Assembly: GCA_028571685.1 (NCBI GenBank)
Contig: CM053142.1
Span: forward strand, 66,241,296-66,305,295
DNA from: Heterohyrax brucei
Taxonomy: Eukaryota; Chordata; Mammalia; Hyracoidea; Procaviidae
Reading direction: 5' to 3'
DNA length: 64,000 bases
Under the pieces are notes generated by a model. The model was not told the DNA's origin, did no database searches, and saw nothing but the letters and a program-made list of their open reading frames with translations. Made by a program: the position numbers and the translations under genes. Of the stretch, positions 22,881 through 32,392 are shown in pieces (positions within the stretch are counted from its first letter, which is position 1; the number at the start of each line of letters is the position of its first letter).

Positions 22881-23579
22881 TCCCCTGTGGAAAATATGGT
22901 CAGGAATCAGCAGAAACAACTTTTGGGGTCGCCAAGAATATAGGTTCTGGGACATTTTCAGAAGAGGTACATAAAAATAGAAGAGTCTAGAAACTCTACT
23001 CATAAATGCTTTTTGGACACAGGAGGTATAGCTGATAGCATTTTTGTTTTTTTTTAAAAAAATAAAGTCATGAAAACCTCAATTAAATGTGATATTCTTT
23101 CTCATCTTTGGAAAGCCTAGTTGTGTTATTTTATTTATCAAACTCTTATGAGGTTACTTGTGCTTTTTAAAATTTAATTCCACGAGTATTTATAGGCATA
23201 CATGGTGGCTAAACATTGGCATTCCCACTGTCTGTTTTCAGCATAAAAGTCAAGTGGTATTTTGGTTTTAAAAGAGAGAGAGAAAAATGTATTTGCTCCA
23301 TGTAGGCAAGAAGTCTGAAACAATCATTCAAGGCGTATTTAAGGTTACTGACTTTGTTCCTAATAGTGGCTAGGGCATTGCCCACTGCTTGTTTGTCACA
23401 ATACTTGCGACCATCTAAAACACATTCTTGGTGGGTCTTCTTACCCTAAATTTCTTCCTTTGTCTGGATTTGTGGAATGAAGCTTGGTGGAAAGAGGACT
23501 CTGGGATAAAAGAGGTCAGAAAAATGAAGATACTGTGTACAGATGGGATGGAGTTTTTGGCTAAGACTGAGAACGGAGA
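22881..23579. other. Unassigned stretch
   Basis: AT-rich, with a poly-T/poly-A pair near 23048-23064 and a (GA)n patch at 23274-23284. Nothing else recognised. Confidence 0.4.
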
Positions 23580-23786
23580 GGAGCCCTGGTGGTGCAGTGG
23601 TTAAGCACTTGGCTGCTAACCCAAAATATGGTGATTTGAACTCATCAGCTGCTCTGTGGGTGAAAGATACGGCAGCCTGCTTCTATAAAGATGACCGTCT
23701 TGGCAACTTTGTGGGACAGTTCTACTCTGTCACAGAGGGTTACTATGAGTCAGAATCAACTGAGTATCAATAAATTTGGTTTTTGT
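23580..23786 (+). mobile_element. AfroSINE, intermediate type
   Basis: GGAGCCCTGGTGGTGCAGTG head, middle GAAAGATACGGCAGCCTGCT and TCTATAAAGATGACCG, tail TCAGAATCAACTGAGTATCA. It combines a short-type head with the AAGATTACAGCC block of the longer type. Confidence 0.9.
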
Positions 23787-24785
23787 TGGATGATGGAGAC
23801 CTGGGTGAGCCTGTGAGGGGCAGGGTGGTACTTCTCTCCCTCCATTTATACAAGTTCAACTCCACCAGTTCATGTCTAAATCCAGGACTGAGACAAGACT
23901 TAAGGAATACCAATTTTGATGTTGTTGGAAAGGCAGCTTTTGGATGAAAGCATTTAACCTGGTTATCTTGGTGGATTTTCACTCTCCACTATTCTTTGTA
24001 CTCTGACTACAAATGATCTGGTTCTTCCAAGTAGTTGTTGATAACGATGTGAACAGCCAACTGGTGGCTGAATCTCTGTTTTGTGCTGTATTGAACAAAC
24101 TTTAGCAAGATATTTCTCATCCTGCTTGTGGGAAGGCTAAGCCCTCAGCAGGGCTGTTCTGCAAAGTAGCCACAGGCCTCTGGGACCCACCCACTTGTCT
24201 GCATTGCCTCCAGCAGCTGCAATGGGCAGTGGCAGCTAGAGTCTGCAGCAAAGGTGGGTGACATCTTCTCACTATGCTGTGGGCTGAACACATAGATGAC
24301 AAGAAGTTTTTCCTCAATTACTTCAGAATGCATTTTCCAAATTGGGCCTTTACATGCTTTGTTTTTTGGGGGGGGGGTCCTAAACTTCCAGCTCTTTTCC
24401 TAAAATGGAGATAATCTGGTTGGATTAACAACCTTCAGCTGCTGAGTATCCCTTTTTAAGAATTCTGCTAACCATGGGAAGGGGATACCTTCAAATGTAT
24501 TTTAGGGGGGAAAGAATTAGGGGTTTGTCTTATTTTTTCTTTCTTTTCTAAACCTTATGTGACATTAGTGTGTTACTTAAAAATCAAAATTATTTATATG
24601 AAAAAAGGAAAGATTTCCCCAAACTCATTAAGGCTAAACAGGCCCCTCATCACCAAATGATAGTTTAAAAACATTGGTGATTACGTGGATTAATTGTTCC
24701 CCACCAGGAAAGTGACTGTTAAATTTATTTTATATTTTGTTGAAAATAATATATTTGTAAAAATTATATATAGATATGTATATGT
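23787..24785. other. Unassigned stretch
   Basis: About 1 kb without a recognised repeat. Contains an oligo-G run near 24368. Two overlapping minus-strand frames of 62-66 codons (24117-24333) are unsupported. Confidence 0.4.
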
Positions 24786-24984
24786 ACGAAGAGCCTAGTG
24801 ATACAACAGTTGGTTAAGCACTTAGCTGCTAACCGAAAGGTCAGTGATCTAAATCTGCGGGAGTAAGACGTGGCAACCTGCTTTTGTAAAGCTTATAGCC
24901 TAGAAATCCCTATGAGGCAATGGGAGAGCTTTACTCTGTCACATGGGATTGCTGTGACTCAAAAGCAATGGTACCTAACAACAA
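24786..24984 (+). mobile_element. AfroSINE, intermediate type, tail becoming (GT)n
   Basis: GAAGAGCCTAGTGATACAAC head, AAGACGTGGCAACCTGCTTT middle, CAATGGTACCTAACAACAAG tail, running directly into the (GT)n array. Confidence 0.88.
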
Positions 24985-24986
24985 GT

Positions 24987-25026
<40 letters not shown>
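24985..25026. repeat. (GT)n microsatellite at SINE tail
   Basis: About 21 dinucleotides with one A interruption, starting immediately after the SINE's AACAACAA tail. Confidence 0.97.
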
Positions 25027-25030
<4 letters not shown>

Positions 25031-25458
25031 GCTTCTTCAGACCAGTGCTGAAGGATCTGAGGCTGGAAAGAAATTCACACAGAACTGGTGTATGTACTTG
25101 AGCTGGTCACTTGTTTAGCTTTGGCAATTGTTTCCTCCTGGAAAAGGGGACCGGTGTGATAATTTTCAGTGTGTGAACATACACATCAAATGATAGGATC
25201 TCATGGAGGTGGCAGAGTCTTTGGGTGAAGAGACAATACGTGTGGTTTCTAGACCATGTTTTGGGTTCCCTGTGCTCTGGACAGGTAACTAATGTTTCCT
25301 GTAATGTCTGGTAGTCTCAAATTGCGAAGTGATTATTATCCCTGCTCTTTCTTATTATATGGATGAGTGAACCTGGTCTGAAACTCATAAGGTTGTTTGG
25401 AAGGGGGAAAAACCTTACTAATCAGAATTAATAATAATTAACAAGAATAATACCCTGT
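25027..25458. other. Unassigned stretch
   Basis: No repeat or exon recognised. Confidence 0.4.
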
Positions 25459-25629
25459 AAAACCAAAAATACAAACCTGTTGCTGTCTAGTCAATTTTGT
25501 CTCATAGCAACCCTGTGGTACAGAGTAGAACTGTGCCATAGGGTTTCCAAGGAACTGCTGGTGGATTTGAACTGCTGGTCATTCTTCGTTAGCAGCCGAG
25601 CTCTTAACCACTTCGCCACCAAGGGTCCA
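25459..25629 (-). mobile_element. AfroSINE, short type
   Basis: AAAACCAAAAATACAAACCT to CACTTCGCCACCAAGGGTCC. Head complete. Confidence 0.9.
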
Positions 25630-25826
25630 AAAGCAATAATATGACACATGAAAATTAAGTTTGCAAACTCATCCTAGAAAAAGTACTGCATATCTCAATG
25701 TTGTCTATCACCGTGGTCACCTTCAAAGTACTCCCCTTGGGAAACTGCACTGATGCCAGCCCTTAGTCCACCCTTCAAATCAATTTTGGAACTCTTTCTG
25801 GGGTGTCCGTCAGAGCTGTTGTCATA

Positions 25827-26008
25827 CAAGGTCTAACAACTTCGCAGACTCATTGTAGAAAAAGAGCTCCGAAGGGTGGACTAGGCGCCGGCATCAGTGT
25901 ATAGCTTTCCAAGGGGAGTACTTTGAAGATGACCATAGCGACAGTCAGCAGTGAGGTATGTAGCAATTTTTTTTAGAATGAATTTGTGAACTTAATTGCC
26001 GTACCTCC
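25827..26008 (+). mobile_element. Short mariner-derived element (MITE-like), nested
   Basis: Begins CAAGGTCTAACAACTTCGCA and ends TTAATTGCCGTACCTCC, two diverged inverted terminal repeats. It is flanked on both sides by TA (25825-25826 and 26009-26010), the expected mariner target duplication. Between the repeats it holds only about 100 bases of transposase 3' end, so it is an internal-deletion derivative of 182 bases. Confidence 0.75.
25871..25954 (+). pseudogene. Mariner transposase C-terminal scrap (nested copy)
   Basis: Open for 27 codons plus stop: EGWTRRRHQC, then IAFQGEYFEDD, ending SQQ. The W-x(n)-RRxxQCI-x-x-QGEYFE pattern is the usual C terminus of mariner (DD34D) transposases. The catalytic domain is absent. 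Confidence 0.7.
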
Positions 26009-26015
26009 TATGACA

Positions 26016-26144
26016 ACAAGTCTGATGGCCATTTCAGAAAAAGAGTTCCAAAATTGCTTTGAAGGGTGGTCTAGGAGCTGGCATCAGTGCACAGGGTCTC
26101 AAGGGGAGTGCTTCAAAGGTGACTGCAGTGATATTCAGCAATGA
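26016..26144 (+). pseudogene. Mariner transposase C-terminal scrap (right arm)
   Basis: 42 codons open to TGA: SLMAISEKEFQNCFEGW, then RSWHQC and SQGECFKGD, ending IQQ. It extends further upstream than the nested copy and shows the same family. The left arm carries the equivalent on the minus strand with a frameshift near its CAGTGCAG-like site. Confidence 0.72.
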
Positions 26145-26204
26145 AGTATGCAGTACATTTTCTAGGATGTGTTTGTGAACCTAGTTGTCATACTTCATAC
26201 CTTG

Positions 26205-27099
26205 TATATTAGCATGAGCTGGTAGGTGGGGGGCGAAGTGGGACTTGGCTTCATTTGAATTTTAAGTCTTACCTTTCTGCTGTGATGTGGTGTTCTTAAC
26301 TGCTGGTCCTGTAGGTGACTGAGTAGTGCAGTTGAAAGGCTGGATGACTTTCTTCACTCCCACAAGGGACAGCAGCAGCGTTGTCTGGCAATAGCGTTGT
26401 CCTTGCACAGTGCAAGATTGATTTGCTTTGTTTTTTTCTGGCATGCTATCCAACAAGATCAGGGTGCATCTCTTGAACAGGGACCTGGGCTGTCAACCAC
26501 TCTGCAAAACCAGCAGCATCAAGGCTTTATTAAGGAGTTGAGCACTTTGCAACCTGCTGAGACAGATTGAAGCTAATTTGCAGTACTGAAAATGCTCAGG
26601 AGGACTGTGTTAAATAACATCATTGCAGTAAATGCTGGACACTTAGTACCCTGCGAGCTGAGAACTGTATTCTAGCATAGAGACTGTAGTCATGGCACTC
26701 CAGGGAGCTGCAACTACAGGCTAGTGTGCTGAGAGCTTCCCCTGTGAGCAACTTTCACACGCACACACTCTCAAGCTTATATTCCTTATCCTGTTTTTAC
26801 AGAACATGAGCCCCCTGGAAGGGTGTGATTAATCTGGCCCTGTACTGCTAGTAAGGAGGACAAAAGCAAAGCCCTGCTTGGTTGTCTTGTTAGCACAGTG
26901 GTGTGCCTGGTGGGTCTCTGATCAGGTGTGTCAGGGGAAAGTAGAAATACTCAGGGGTGGCCACAGGTGTGCTGTCAGCAGGGTGCCATGCAGGAGGTGG
27001 AAGAAAATCCCTGGGTGGACTTTGCCGTGGTAGTTTTGACCCTTAAACCTGCATGATCAGAGAAAAGAGAGGGATTACACTAGCTACAATCTCAAAAGC
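26205..27099. other. Unassigned stretch
   Basis: No interspersed repeat recognised for about 900 bases. A 64-codon minus-strand frame (26262-26456) is unsupported. Confidence 0.4.
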
Positions 27100-27305
27100 T
27101 GAGATTGTGCCCCACCCCAGGGCATGTCTGGCAATGTCTAGAAAGTTTTGATTGTTGCAACTGGGGGAGATATGCTACTGGTATCTAGTGGACAGAGCCC
27201 AGAAATGCTGCTGAACACTGAACATATACAAGACAGTCCCTTAGCACAGAGAATTATCCAATCTGAAATGTCACTGGTCGCCAAGGTTGAGATATCCTGC
27301 TATAG
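27100..27305 (+). mobile_element. Old non-autonomous DNA transposon fragment (hAT-like)
   Basis: GGGCATGTCTGGCAATGTCT, TTGATTGTTGCAACTGGGGG, CTACTGGTATCTAGTGGACA and GGTTGAGATATCCTGC follow an old mammalian DNA-transposon consensus (TGGCAATGTCTGGAGACA, GTTGTCACAACTGGGGG, GGCATCTAGTGGGTAGAG, GTTGAGAAACCCTG). Exact family not certain. Confidence 0.5.
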
Positions 27306-27830
27306 AAGGATGTGGACTAGGTTGTAGGTTGTAAGTGCTAGTCCCTAGTGGGAGAGCTGTGACCTAGGTGATGTGTTAGCTCCTTTCTAGTTCTTCGATG
27401 TTTTCCAAGAAAGCAAAAATGGGCAGAAAGTTGAAAAAATTAGAATTAGTTAAAAAGGAGAGTGTGAAAACTGAATGGTCATTTTAGTAAATGACCTGCA
27501 AGTGCAAATGATCTGATTTTGCATAAAGGACGCTATAAAGGATGCCAAGACATTTTTATTTTTCTCTGTGTTAAAAAAGATACGAAATGAGCCTAAGTGC
27601 CTGAAGAATGGTGTGAAGCCACCGTTCATGGGAAACCTTTGATGAAGCCCTGGAGAAATGGGATGAGTACAGCCCTGAACTCAGCGTGGGGTGCAGGCCA
27701 GACAGATGTCTCAAGGTCTCTTTGAAAAGTGGCAGCCTGTGGCCCTACGAGCATGTTCTTGACAAATTCCTTAAGTATTCCTTGAGATAAACAATGCCGC
27801 TATTGCTAAATTTACAATGTTGCACATTTT
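27306..27830. other. Unassigned stretch
   Basis: Nothing recognised. Confidence 0.4.
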
Positions 27831-28050
27831 TGGAGACCCTGGGGGATGCAAATGTGTTAACATGCTGACATGCTAACCAAAAGGTTGGAGGTTTGAGTCT
27901 ACCCAGAGGTGCTTCAGAAGAAGGGCCTGGTGACCTATTTCTGAAAAATCCATCACTGAAAACCCTCTGGAGCACAGTTCTTCTACTACAACGTGCATGA
28001 AGTCACCATAAGTTGGAACTGACTTGATGGTAACTGGTTCGGCTTGTTTT
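27831..28050 (+). mobile_element. AfroSINE, long type
   Basis: GGAGACCCTGGGGGATGCAA head, AAGGGCCTGGTGACCTATTT and CTGAAAAATCCATCACTGAA middle, GACTTGATGGTAACTGGTTC tail. Confidence 0.92.
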
Positions 28051-28916
28051 TTTCCTAACATCCACCCTCTATTTCATCTGTCTGCTTTACCTACCACCTC
28101 TCCTCACCTGTTTGTGGCCATTTAAATGTCTGCCAAGCCTTCACTTGCTTCTCCTCATCTCTAGTTCTGTCTTTTTTTTTGCCCCTTGGGATCTTTGTTG
28201 GTCAAGAGCTTTCCAAAATAAGGGTTTAAATGTGGTGCTGTGCTGTAGTCGTGAGCCACCAGGGCTGTAAAGAAGGTGCTCATCACTCTTCTGAACTACA
28301 GCATGATTGATGTTTTGGCTAAGGAAACTTTGCAAGTCACATTAGCACTGAATTTTGCAGCCTTATTGTATTGCAATGCTATGTCTAATGTGCTGACCAA
28401 TATCATTATCCTTAGATCTTTCTTGATGTTCTTCCAAATCTTTCCTGCCTGCCAGAGTTCTGTGACTGAGACTACTATTTCCCTTGGAAAGTATTTTCTG
28501 GATGAGTTTGATTTTTTTGATGTTTGCCCCATGTTTGTCACAGAGGATGGAGGAATGATTTGATGGGATGTCTCTACAAAGTTTTAATGAAATAGAAAAG
28601 AGACTATAGGATCATCTTCTCTTTCTTCCCTATTGTCTCCCCAACCTTACATCCTCCAGTGCCAACCAGGTGCTTATTTCTAAACATCCTGAGCACAGTA
28701 CTTATGTCCCTGTGTGCGCCAGTTGTCTTCATTTAGAGAAAAATTCTGTTTCATGACCACAGACTGTATGTACCCTTCCCCAGGCCAACCATCTTGCAAA
28801 TGTTGTAGGTTGGCAAAACTTAGAGAATTTGGATGATTTGGTATAAACTTGCCCTTTGGAGTATGTGTCTTCCTGCTGATGGCTTGTCAGTAGTGTCCTT
28901 CCTGATGGGCTAGTTG
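28051..28916. other. Unassigned stretch with overlapping open frames
   Basis: A 95-codon + frame (28276-28563) and an 81-codon - frame (28296-28541) overlap. Neither resembles a known protein, and neither has a convincing start context or splice setting. No repeat family recognised. Confidence 0.35.
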
Positions 28917-28952
28917 GTCCAGCCTGGGTTTTAATCCTTGCTAACACTTGCT

Positions 28953-29116
28953 GTGGAAACCCTGGTGACGTGGTGGTTAAGTGCTCCCTATGGATGCTAA
29001 CCAAGAGGCTGGCAGTTGAAATCCACCACTCTTTGGGAACTCTATGATGCCGTCTGCTCTGTCCTATAAGGTCCCTATGGGTTGGAATTGACTCAGTGGT
29101 AGTTTTTTTTTTTTTA
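28953..29116 (+). mobile_element. AfroSINE, short type
   Basis: GGAAACCCTGGTGACGTGGT to a T-rich tail. Middle shortened (CCACTCTTTGGGAACTC). Confidence 0.9.
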
Positions 29117-29135
29117 ATATTTGCTATATGACATA

Positions 29136-29303
29136 GGCAAACTTGGTGGCATAGTGATTAAGTGTTATGGCTGCTAACCAAAATATCGGCAGTTCGAATC
29201 CACCAAGGGCTCCTTGGAAACAAATGGGGCAGTTCTACTGTGTCCTCTAGGGTCACTATGAGTTGGAATTGACTCAATGTCAGTGGGTTATTTTTGGTTT
29301 TGA
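29136..29303 (+). mobile_element. AfroSINE, short type, intact B box
   Basis: GCAAACTTGGTGGCATAGTG to GTCAGTGGGTTATTTTTGG. The segment CAGTTCGAATCCACC is a near-perfect polymerase III B box. Confidence 0.92.
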
Positions 29304-29439
29304 TATATGACCTTAGATGAGTTACTTAACCTTTCTAAGCATCGGTGTCTTTGACTGTGAAGTGAAGTTGATAATAGTTCTGAACTTAGAGAGTTATCAT
29401 GAGGATCAAATGAGATGAAGATAAATTACTTAACAAGAT

Positions 29440-29622
29440 AACAAGATGCAATTAAGTGCTCAACTGTTAGTAGAAGAGGTTGGTGGTTTGAATCCATTCA
29501 GAGGCAACTCAGAAGACAGGCCTGGTGATTTGCTTCTGAAAGGCCAGAACCTTGGAAGCCCCGTGGAGCAATGCGACTTCGCACACATGAGGCCTCTGTG
29601 AGTTGGGACCAACTCCATGCAG
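29440..29622 (+). mobile_element. AfroSINE, long type, 5' end lost
   Basis: ATTAAGTGCTCAACTGTTAG onward; AGACAGGCCTGGTGATTTGC and CTTCTGAAAGGCCAGAACC middle; tail GAGTTGGGACCAACTCCATG. Confidence 0.88.
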
Positions 29623-30527
29623 AGCTCTTGGAAACACCCTGGCAGTTGGGAGGCTGAGAAATCTCCAGCATTCCCGGATGTTATTCCTAGGATATAGGTG
29701 AAATCTCAATTTCTCACCCATTTCTCCATCCTAACATGTGGTTGGTGAATCCAGCGATGTTCTGGTGGGGGTTGGGGGATGCCCATCAATAGGCCACATG
29801 GGGGCCATGGTTACCAGTGTGGGGGTCCTGACACTGGCAGAGTGAGTGTCCTTCCTGCCTGCTCTGTCACTCTCCTTGCCATTGTCCATTGTCCTTAGTT
29901 GTCACCTTTTACTGCGGCCTATGACTAGCTTTCTACCAAGGCGACTTCCTTCCCAAGTCAAAATTGATGTATCCAGCTCATTTTGCTGAGAGCCAGAGTC
30001 AGATGTGGTCTAGAAACCTTCTTTTCAGTATTGCCTGGCCTCTTGTATTTGAAGAGATACTCATTTATTTAGATTTCAGTCTCCCCCAGGCAGGAAATCA
30101 GATGCTTTTGTTTCCTGGCATTAGGTGTCCCAGTGTTTAATATTTGCTCAGTTGGGAGCCAGTACCAAAAGCAACATCAGCAGTGTCTTAGAATTTAGTT
30201 GTGGAGATGATCTGTTTCTTTCGCTTCTTTCCTACTGTCTTAACCGTTTTTTTTTCTTTTTTTTTTTTTTGTCTAGTTGATCTATGGGCTTGGATTCGCT
30301 GAGTAGTACATCTAAGGAAATTTACATGAATCGGAAATATTTACTATGTTATTTATTTTTTTTAACTGTTCAGGAATATGTATGCCTGACTCTGTGTTTG
30401 TGAAGTTAGATTATTGACACCCTGAGAGATTCAAAGGCTGCTTGTCCTTTAATCTTAATAGAGAAATTCTGGGGAACTAAAGCCCAAAGTAAGAATTAAG
30501 ATGCTCGAGAAGAGTTTAGGGGCTTCC
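29623..30527. other. Unassigned stretch
   Basis: No repeat recognised. Poly-T tracts near 30247-30271, interrupted by single C bases, could be the tail of a lost retroposon. Confidence 0.4.
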
Positions 30528-30686
30528 ATGTTGTTATGTGCAAGTTGACTGCAACTCATAGTGACCTTATATGACAGAATAAAACTGTCCCATACGGTTT
30601 CCTAGGCTACAGTCTTTAAGGGAGTATATTAGCAGGCCTTTTGTCCTGTGGAGCTAAGTGCTTAACCATTGCACACCAGGTCTCTT
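30528..30686 (-). mobile_element. AfroSINE, long type
   Basis: GTTGTTATGTGCAAGTTGAC to ACCATTGCACACCAGGTCTC, with the TTTCCTAGGCTACAGTCTTT block. Confidence 0.87.
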
Positions 30687-31254
30687 AGAGGCTTCCACGG
30701 CTTCAGTTATTACATCAGGCTCCAGGAAGGAAACACCAAATAAAGACAAATTTAGGAGGGACAAACCATCATGGGAAATGCGGCAAGTTTTCAGAGAGAC
30801 ATTAGATATTTTTTGTAGACCCTTTTCTGCCACTGTGATATCCAAGCTCCTGATCTTAACCTGAATTTGTAGATAAGCCTGCAGATTCTACTAGCCCCAA
30901 AGGCTTATACCAGCCTAACAATCTCCAGATATGTGCAATACAAGTTGAAATTGGCATTTTATTTTCTCCTTAACTCTATGTGTGCTTATCCATTAGCATG
31001 TAACTCTTAGCATAACTGAGTCTAGTTCTGTCTCTCAGCATCTGTAGCTCCACAGGCCATCAGGGAGCCAAGAAGAACCACCAGGCTGCGAGTCAGGTGT
31101 TGTCTGTTCCTGTCAGGACCTGCTGACTCCCATTTCTTTGCAGGTTGCTTTGCCTAAGGTGTTTTTTGTATACGTGTTTAGGCCAGCAGAAAAATCCATT
31201 TCTGTTTCCTTTAGTTCAGTTCCATTTTGACTCCAGTCAGTCTATTCTTCACTG
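30687..31254. other. Unassigned stretch
   Basis: Two overlapping short frames (30654-30864) span the SINE edge and are not supported. Nothing else recognised. Confidence 0.4.
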
Positions 31255-31580
31255 ACTACCAGCCCCTGTGGAGGACTCTGGGACATCAGAGATGGAAGAG
31301 CAGTCTCTGGCCTCAGGAAGCTGTCAGTTGAGTGGAGAATACAAGTACTCCAATTTAGTGTAAGATGTGCCAACACAGTGGACTGCCCGGAAGGTAAGCA
31401 AAGACAGAGGACAGACACCTGCACAGGCTGGTGAGATGAAACTGATGTGGTGGGAGGAAAAGAACCAAGAAGGCTTCTCAGAGGACATGAAAATCTGGAA
31501 AGCACTTAGCAGTTATTCTGGGAGACGTGCTAGGAAGAGGGAAGGGGCTGGGAAAAGGCTGGTAGTCTGAGATGATAGGT
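31255..31580 (+). mobile_element. Old dispersed LINE-type repeat, copy 4
   Basis: CAGTCTCTGGCCTCAGGAAG, CTGTCAGTTGAGTGGAGAAT and AAGGCTTCTCAGAGGACATG fit the pattern CCCTGCCCTCAAGGAGCT, AGTCTAGTGGGGAGA, GGCTTCCTGGAGGA of the old family. Confidence 0.45.
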
Positions 31581-31644
31581 GATAGATGGTAGTTTGTTGA
31601 TGATTCCATACGGGTAGAAGATTAAACCAAAAAGAAAACACGCG

Positions 31645-31662
31645 TGCACACACACACACACA
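31645..31662. repeat. (CA)n microsatellite at SINE tail
   Basis: Eight to nine CA units directly abut the tail end of the minus-strand SINE that follows. Confidence 0.9.
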
Positions 31663-31818
31663 AACCCACTGCCTTTGAGTTCATTCTGACTAATAGTAAC
31701 CGTACAGGACATAGGAGAAGTGCCCCATTGAGTTTCCAAGGAGATCCTGATGGATTTCACTTGCTGACCTTTTGGTTAGCAGCTGTAGCATTTAAATACT
31801 GTGCCACCAGGTTTTGCA
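31661..31818 (-). mobile_element. AfroSINE, short type
   Basis: ACAAACCCACTGCCTTTGAG to ATACTGTGCCACCAGGTTTT. Confidence 0.9.
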
Positions 31819-32072
31819 GGGTTAGGGAAAAGAAACCGTTTGGCAGGGAGAAGTGGGAAATGGCAAGGGATAAGGTAGGAACTCAGGCACCAGGCAGATC
31901 AGGAAGAGTTTAGCATGCAGGTGACTGGAGATTGTTTAAGATTGTACAAAGTCCTCTCTGGCCTCTGTGTGAAGATGAGATTAGAGGCTGGAAGAAAATC
32001 CAAATCTATTGAGAGCCTTCACCCTAAGATGGTCAGAGTTGTTCAGCAAGAGGAACCAGGCACCCCATCTCC

Positions 32073-32392
32073 CATTGTTGTTAGTTGCCGTCAACTCACG
32101 GCGAACTTAAGTGTGGGAGAGTGAACCGACTTACAGTCCTGCTCCCTCATTGGTACCCTGCAGACCCTTTTGGCAACCACTGTATTTTGACTAGCCTTCT
32201 AGTTTAGCGGCCTCATCTTCCAGCACTCTATCAGATAACTTCTGCTGTGATCCATTGGTTTTCACTGGCTAGTCTGTGCTAGCCTGGAAGCTCCACTGAA
32301 AACTGCTTACCATTGATGACCCTGATAGCATTTGAAATATTGATGGTGTATCTGCCAGAGTTATAGTAACATACAAGCTGTGGGGATACAAA
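32073..32392 (-). mobile_element. RTE deletion composite (RTE 5' joined to RTE 3'), copy A
   Basis: The left part is the antisense RTE 3' end with its (GTT)n start (TTGTTGTTAGTTGCCGTCAA, CAGTCCTGCTCCCTCA, GGCAACCACTGTATTTTG). The right part is antisense RTE 5' sequence (CATCTTCCAGCACTCTATCA, TTGGTTTTCACTGGCTAG, CTGGAAGCTCCACTGAAAAC). The whole coding body of RTE between them is absent. Same order as at 63243 and, on the other strand, at 41356. No tRNA-like head is visible at the right end. Confidence 0.65.

Larger units (their letters stand above)
25634..26204. mobile_element. Palindromic mariner element with a nested mariner at its centre
   Basis: The two arms (25634-25826 and 26009-26204) are inverted copies of one mariner 3' end. 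Each runs from a terminal repeat (CAAGGTATGA-like, AATTAAGTTTGCAAACTCAT) inwards through the last codons of the transposase to GTTGTCATA / TATGACAAC. A third piece (25827-26008) sits between them. The right outer end is followed by TA (26205-26206), the mariner target; the left TA is not preserved (AG precedes). The arms are diverged, so this is old. Alternative: two independent mariner insertions back to back; the shared inner end point argues against that. Confidence 0.75.
28917..29432 (+). mobile_element. MIR split by two AfroSINEs
   Basis: GGGTTTTAATCCTTGCTAAC ends at the first SINE. A 19-base remnant (ATTTGCTATATGACATAGG) lies between the two SINEs. GACCTTAGATGAGTTACTTA, ACCTTTCTAAGC and GAGGATCAAATGAGATG follow the second. 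Joined in order these match MIR (TGTGTGACCTTGGGCAAGT, TTAACCTCTCTG, GAGGATTAAATGAG). Confidence 0.65.

Noticed and set aside
22425-23003. Several 75-122 codon frames including Pro-Thr-His repeats
   Set aside because: They arise from the four-base satellite, which keeps all frames open; not a repetitive protein.
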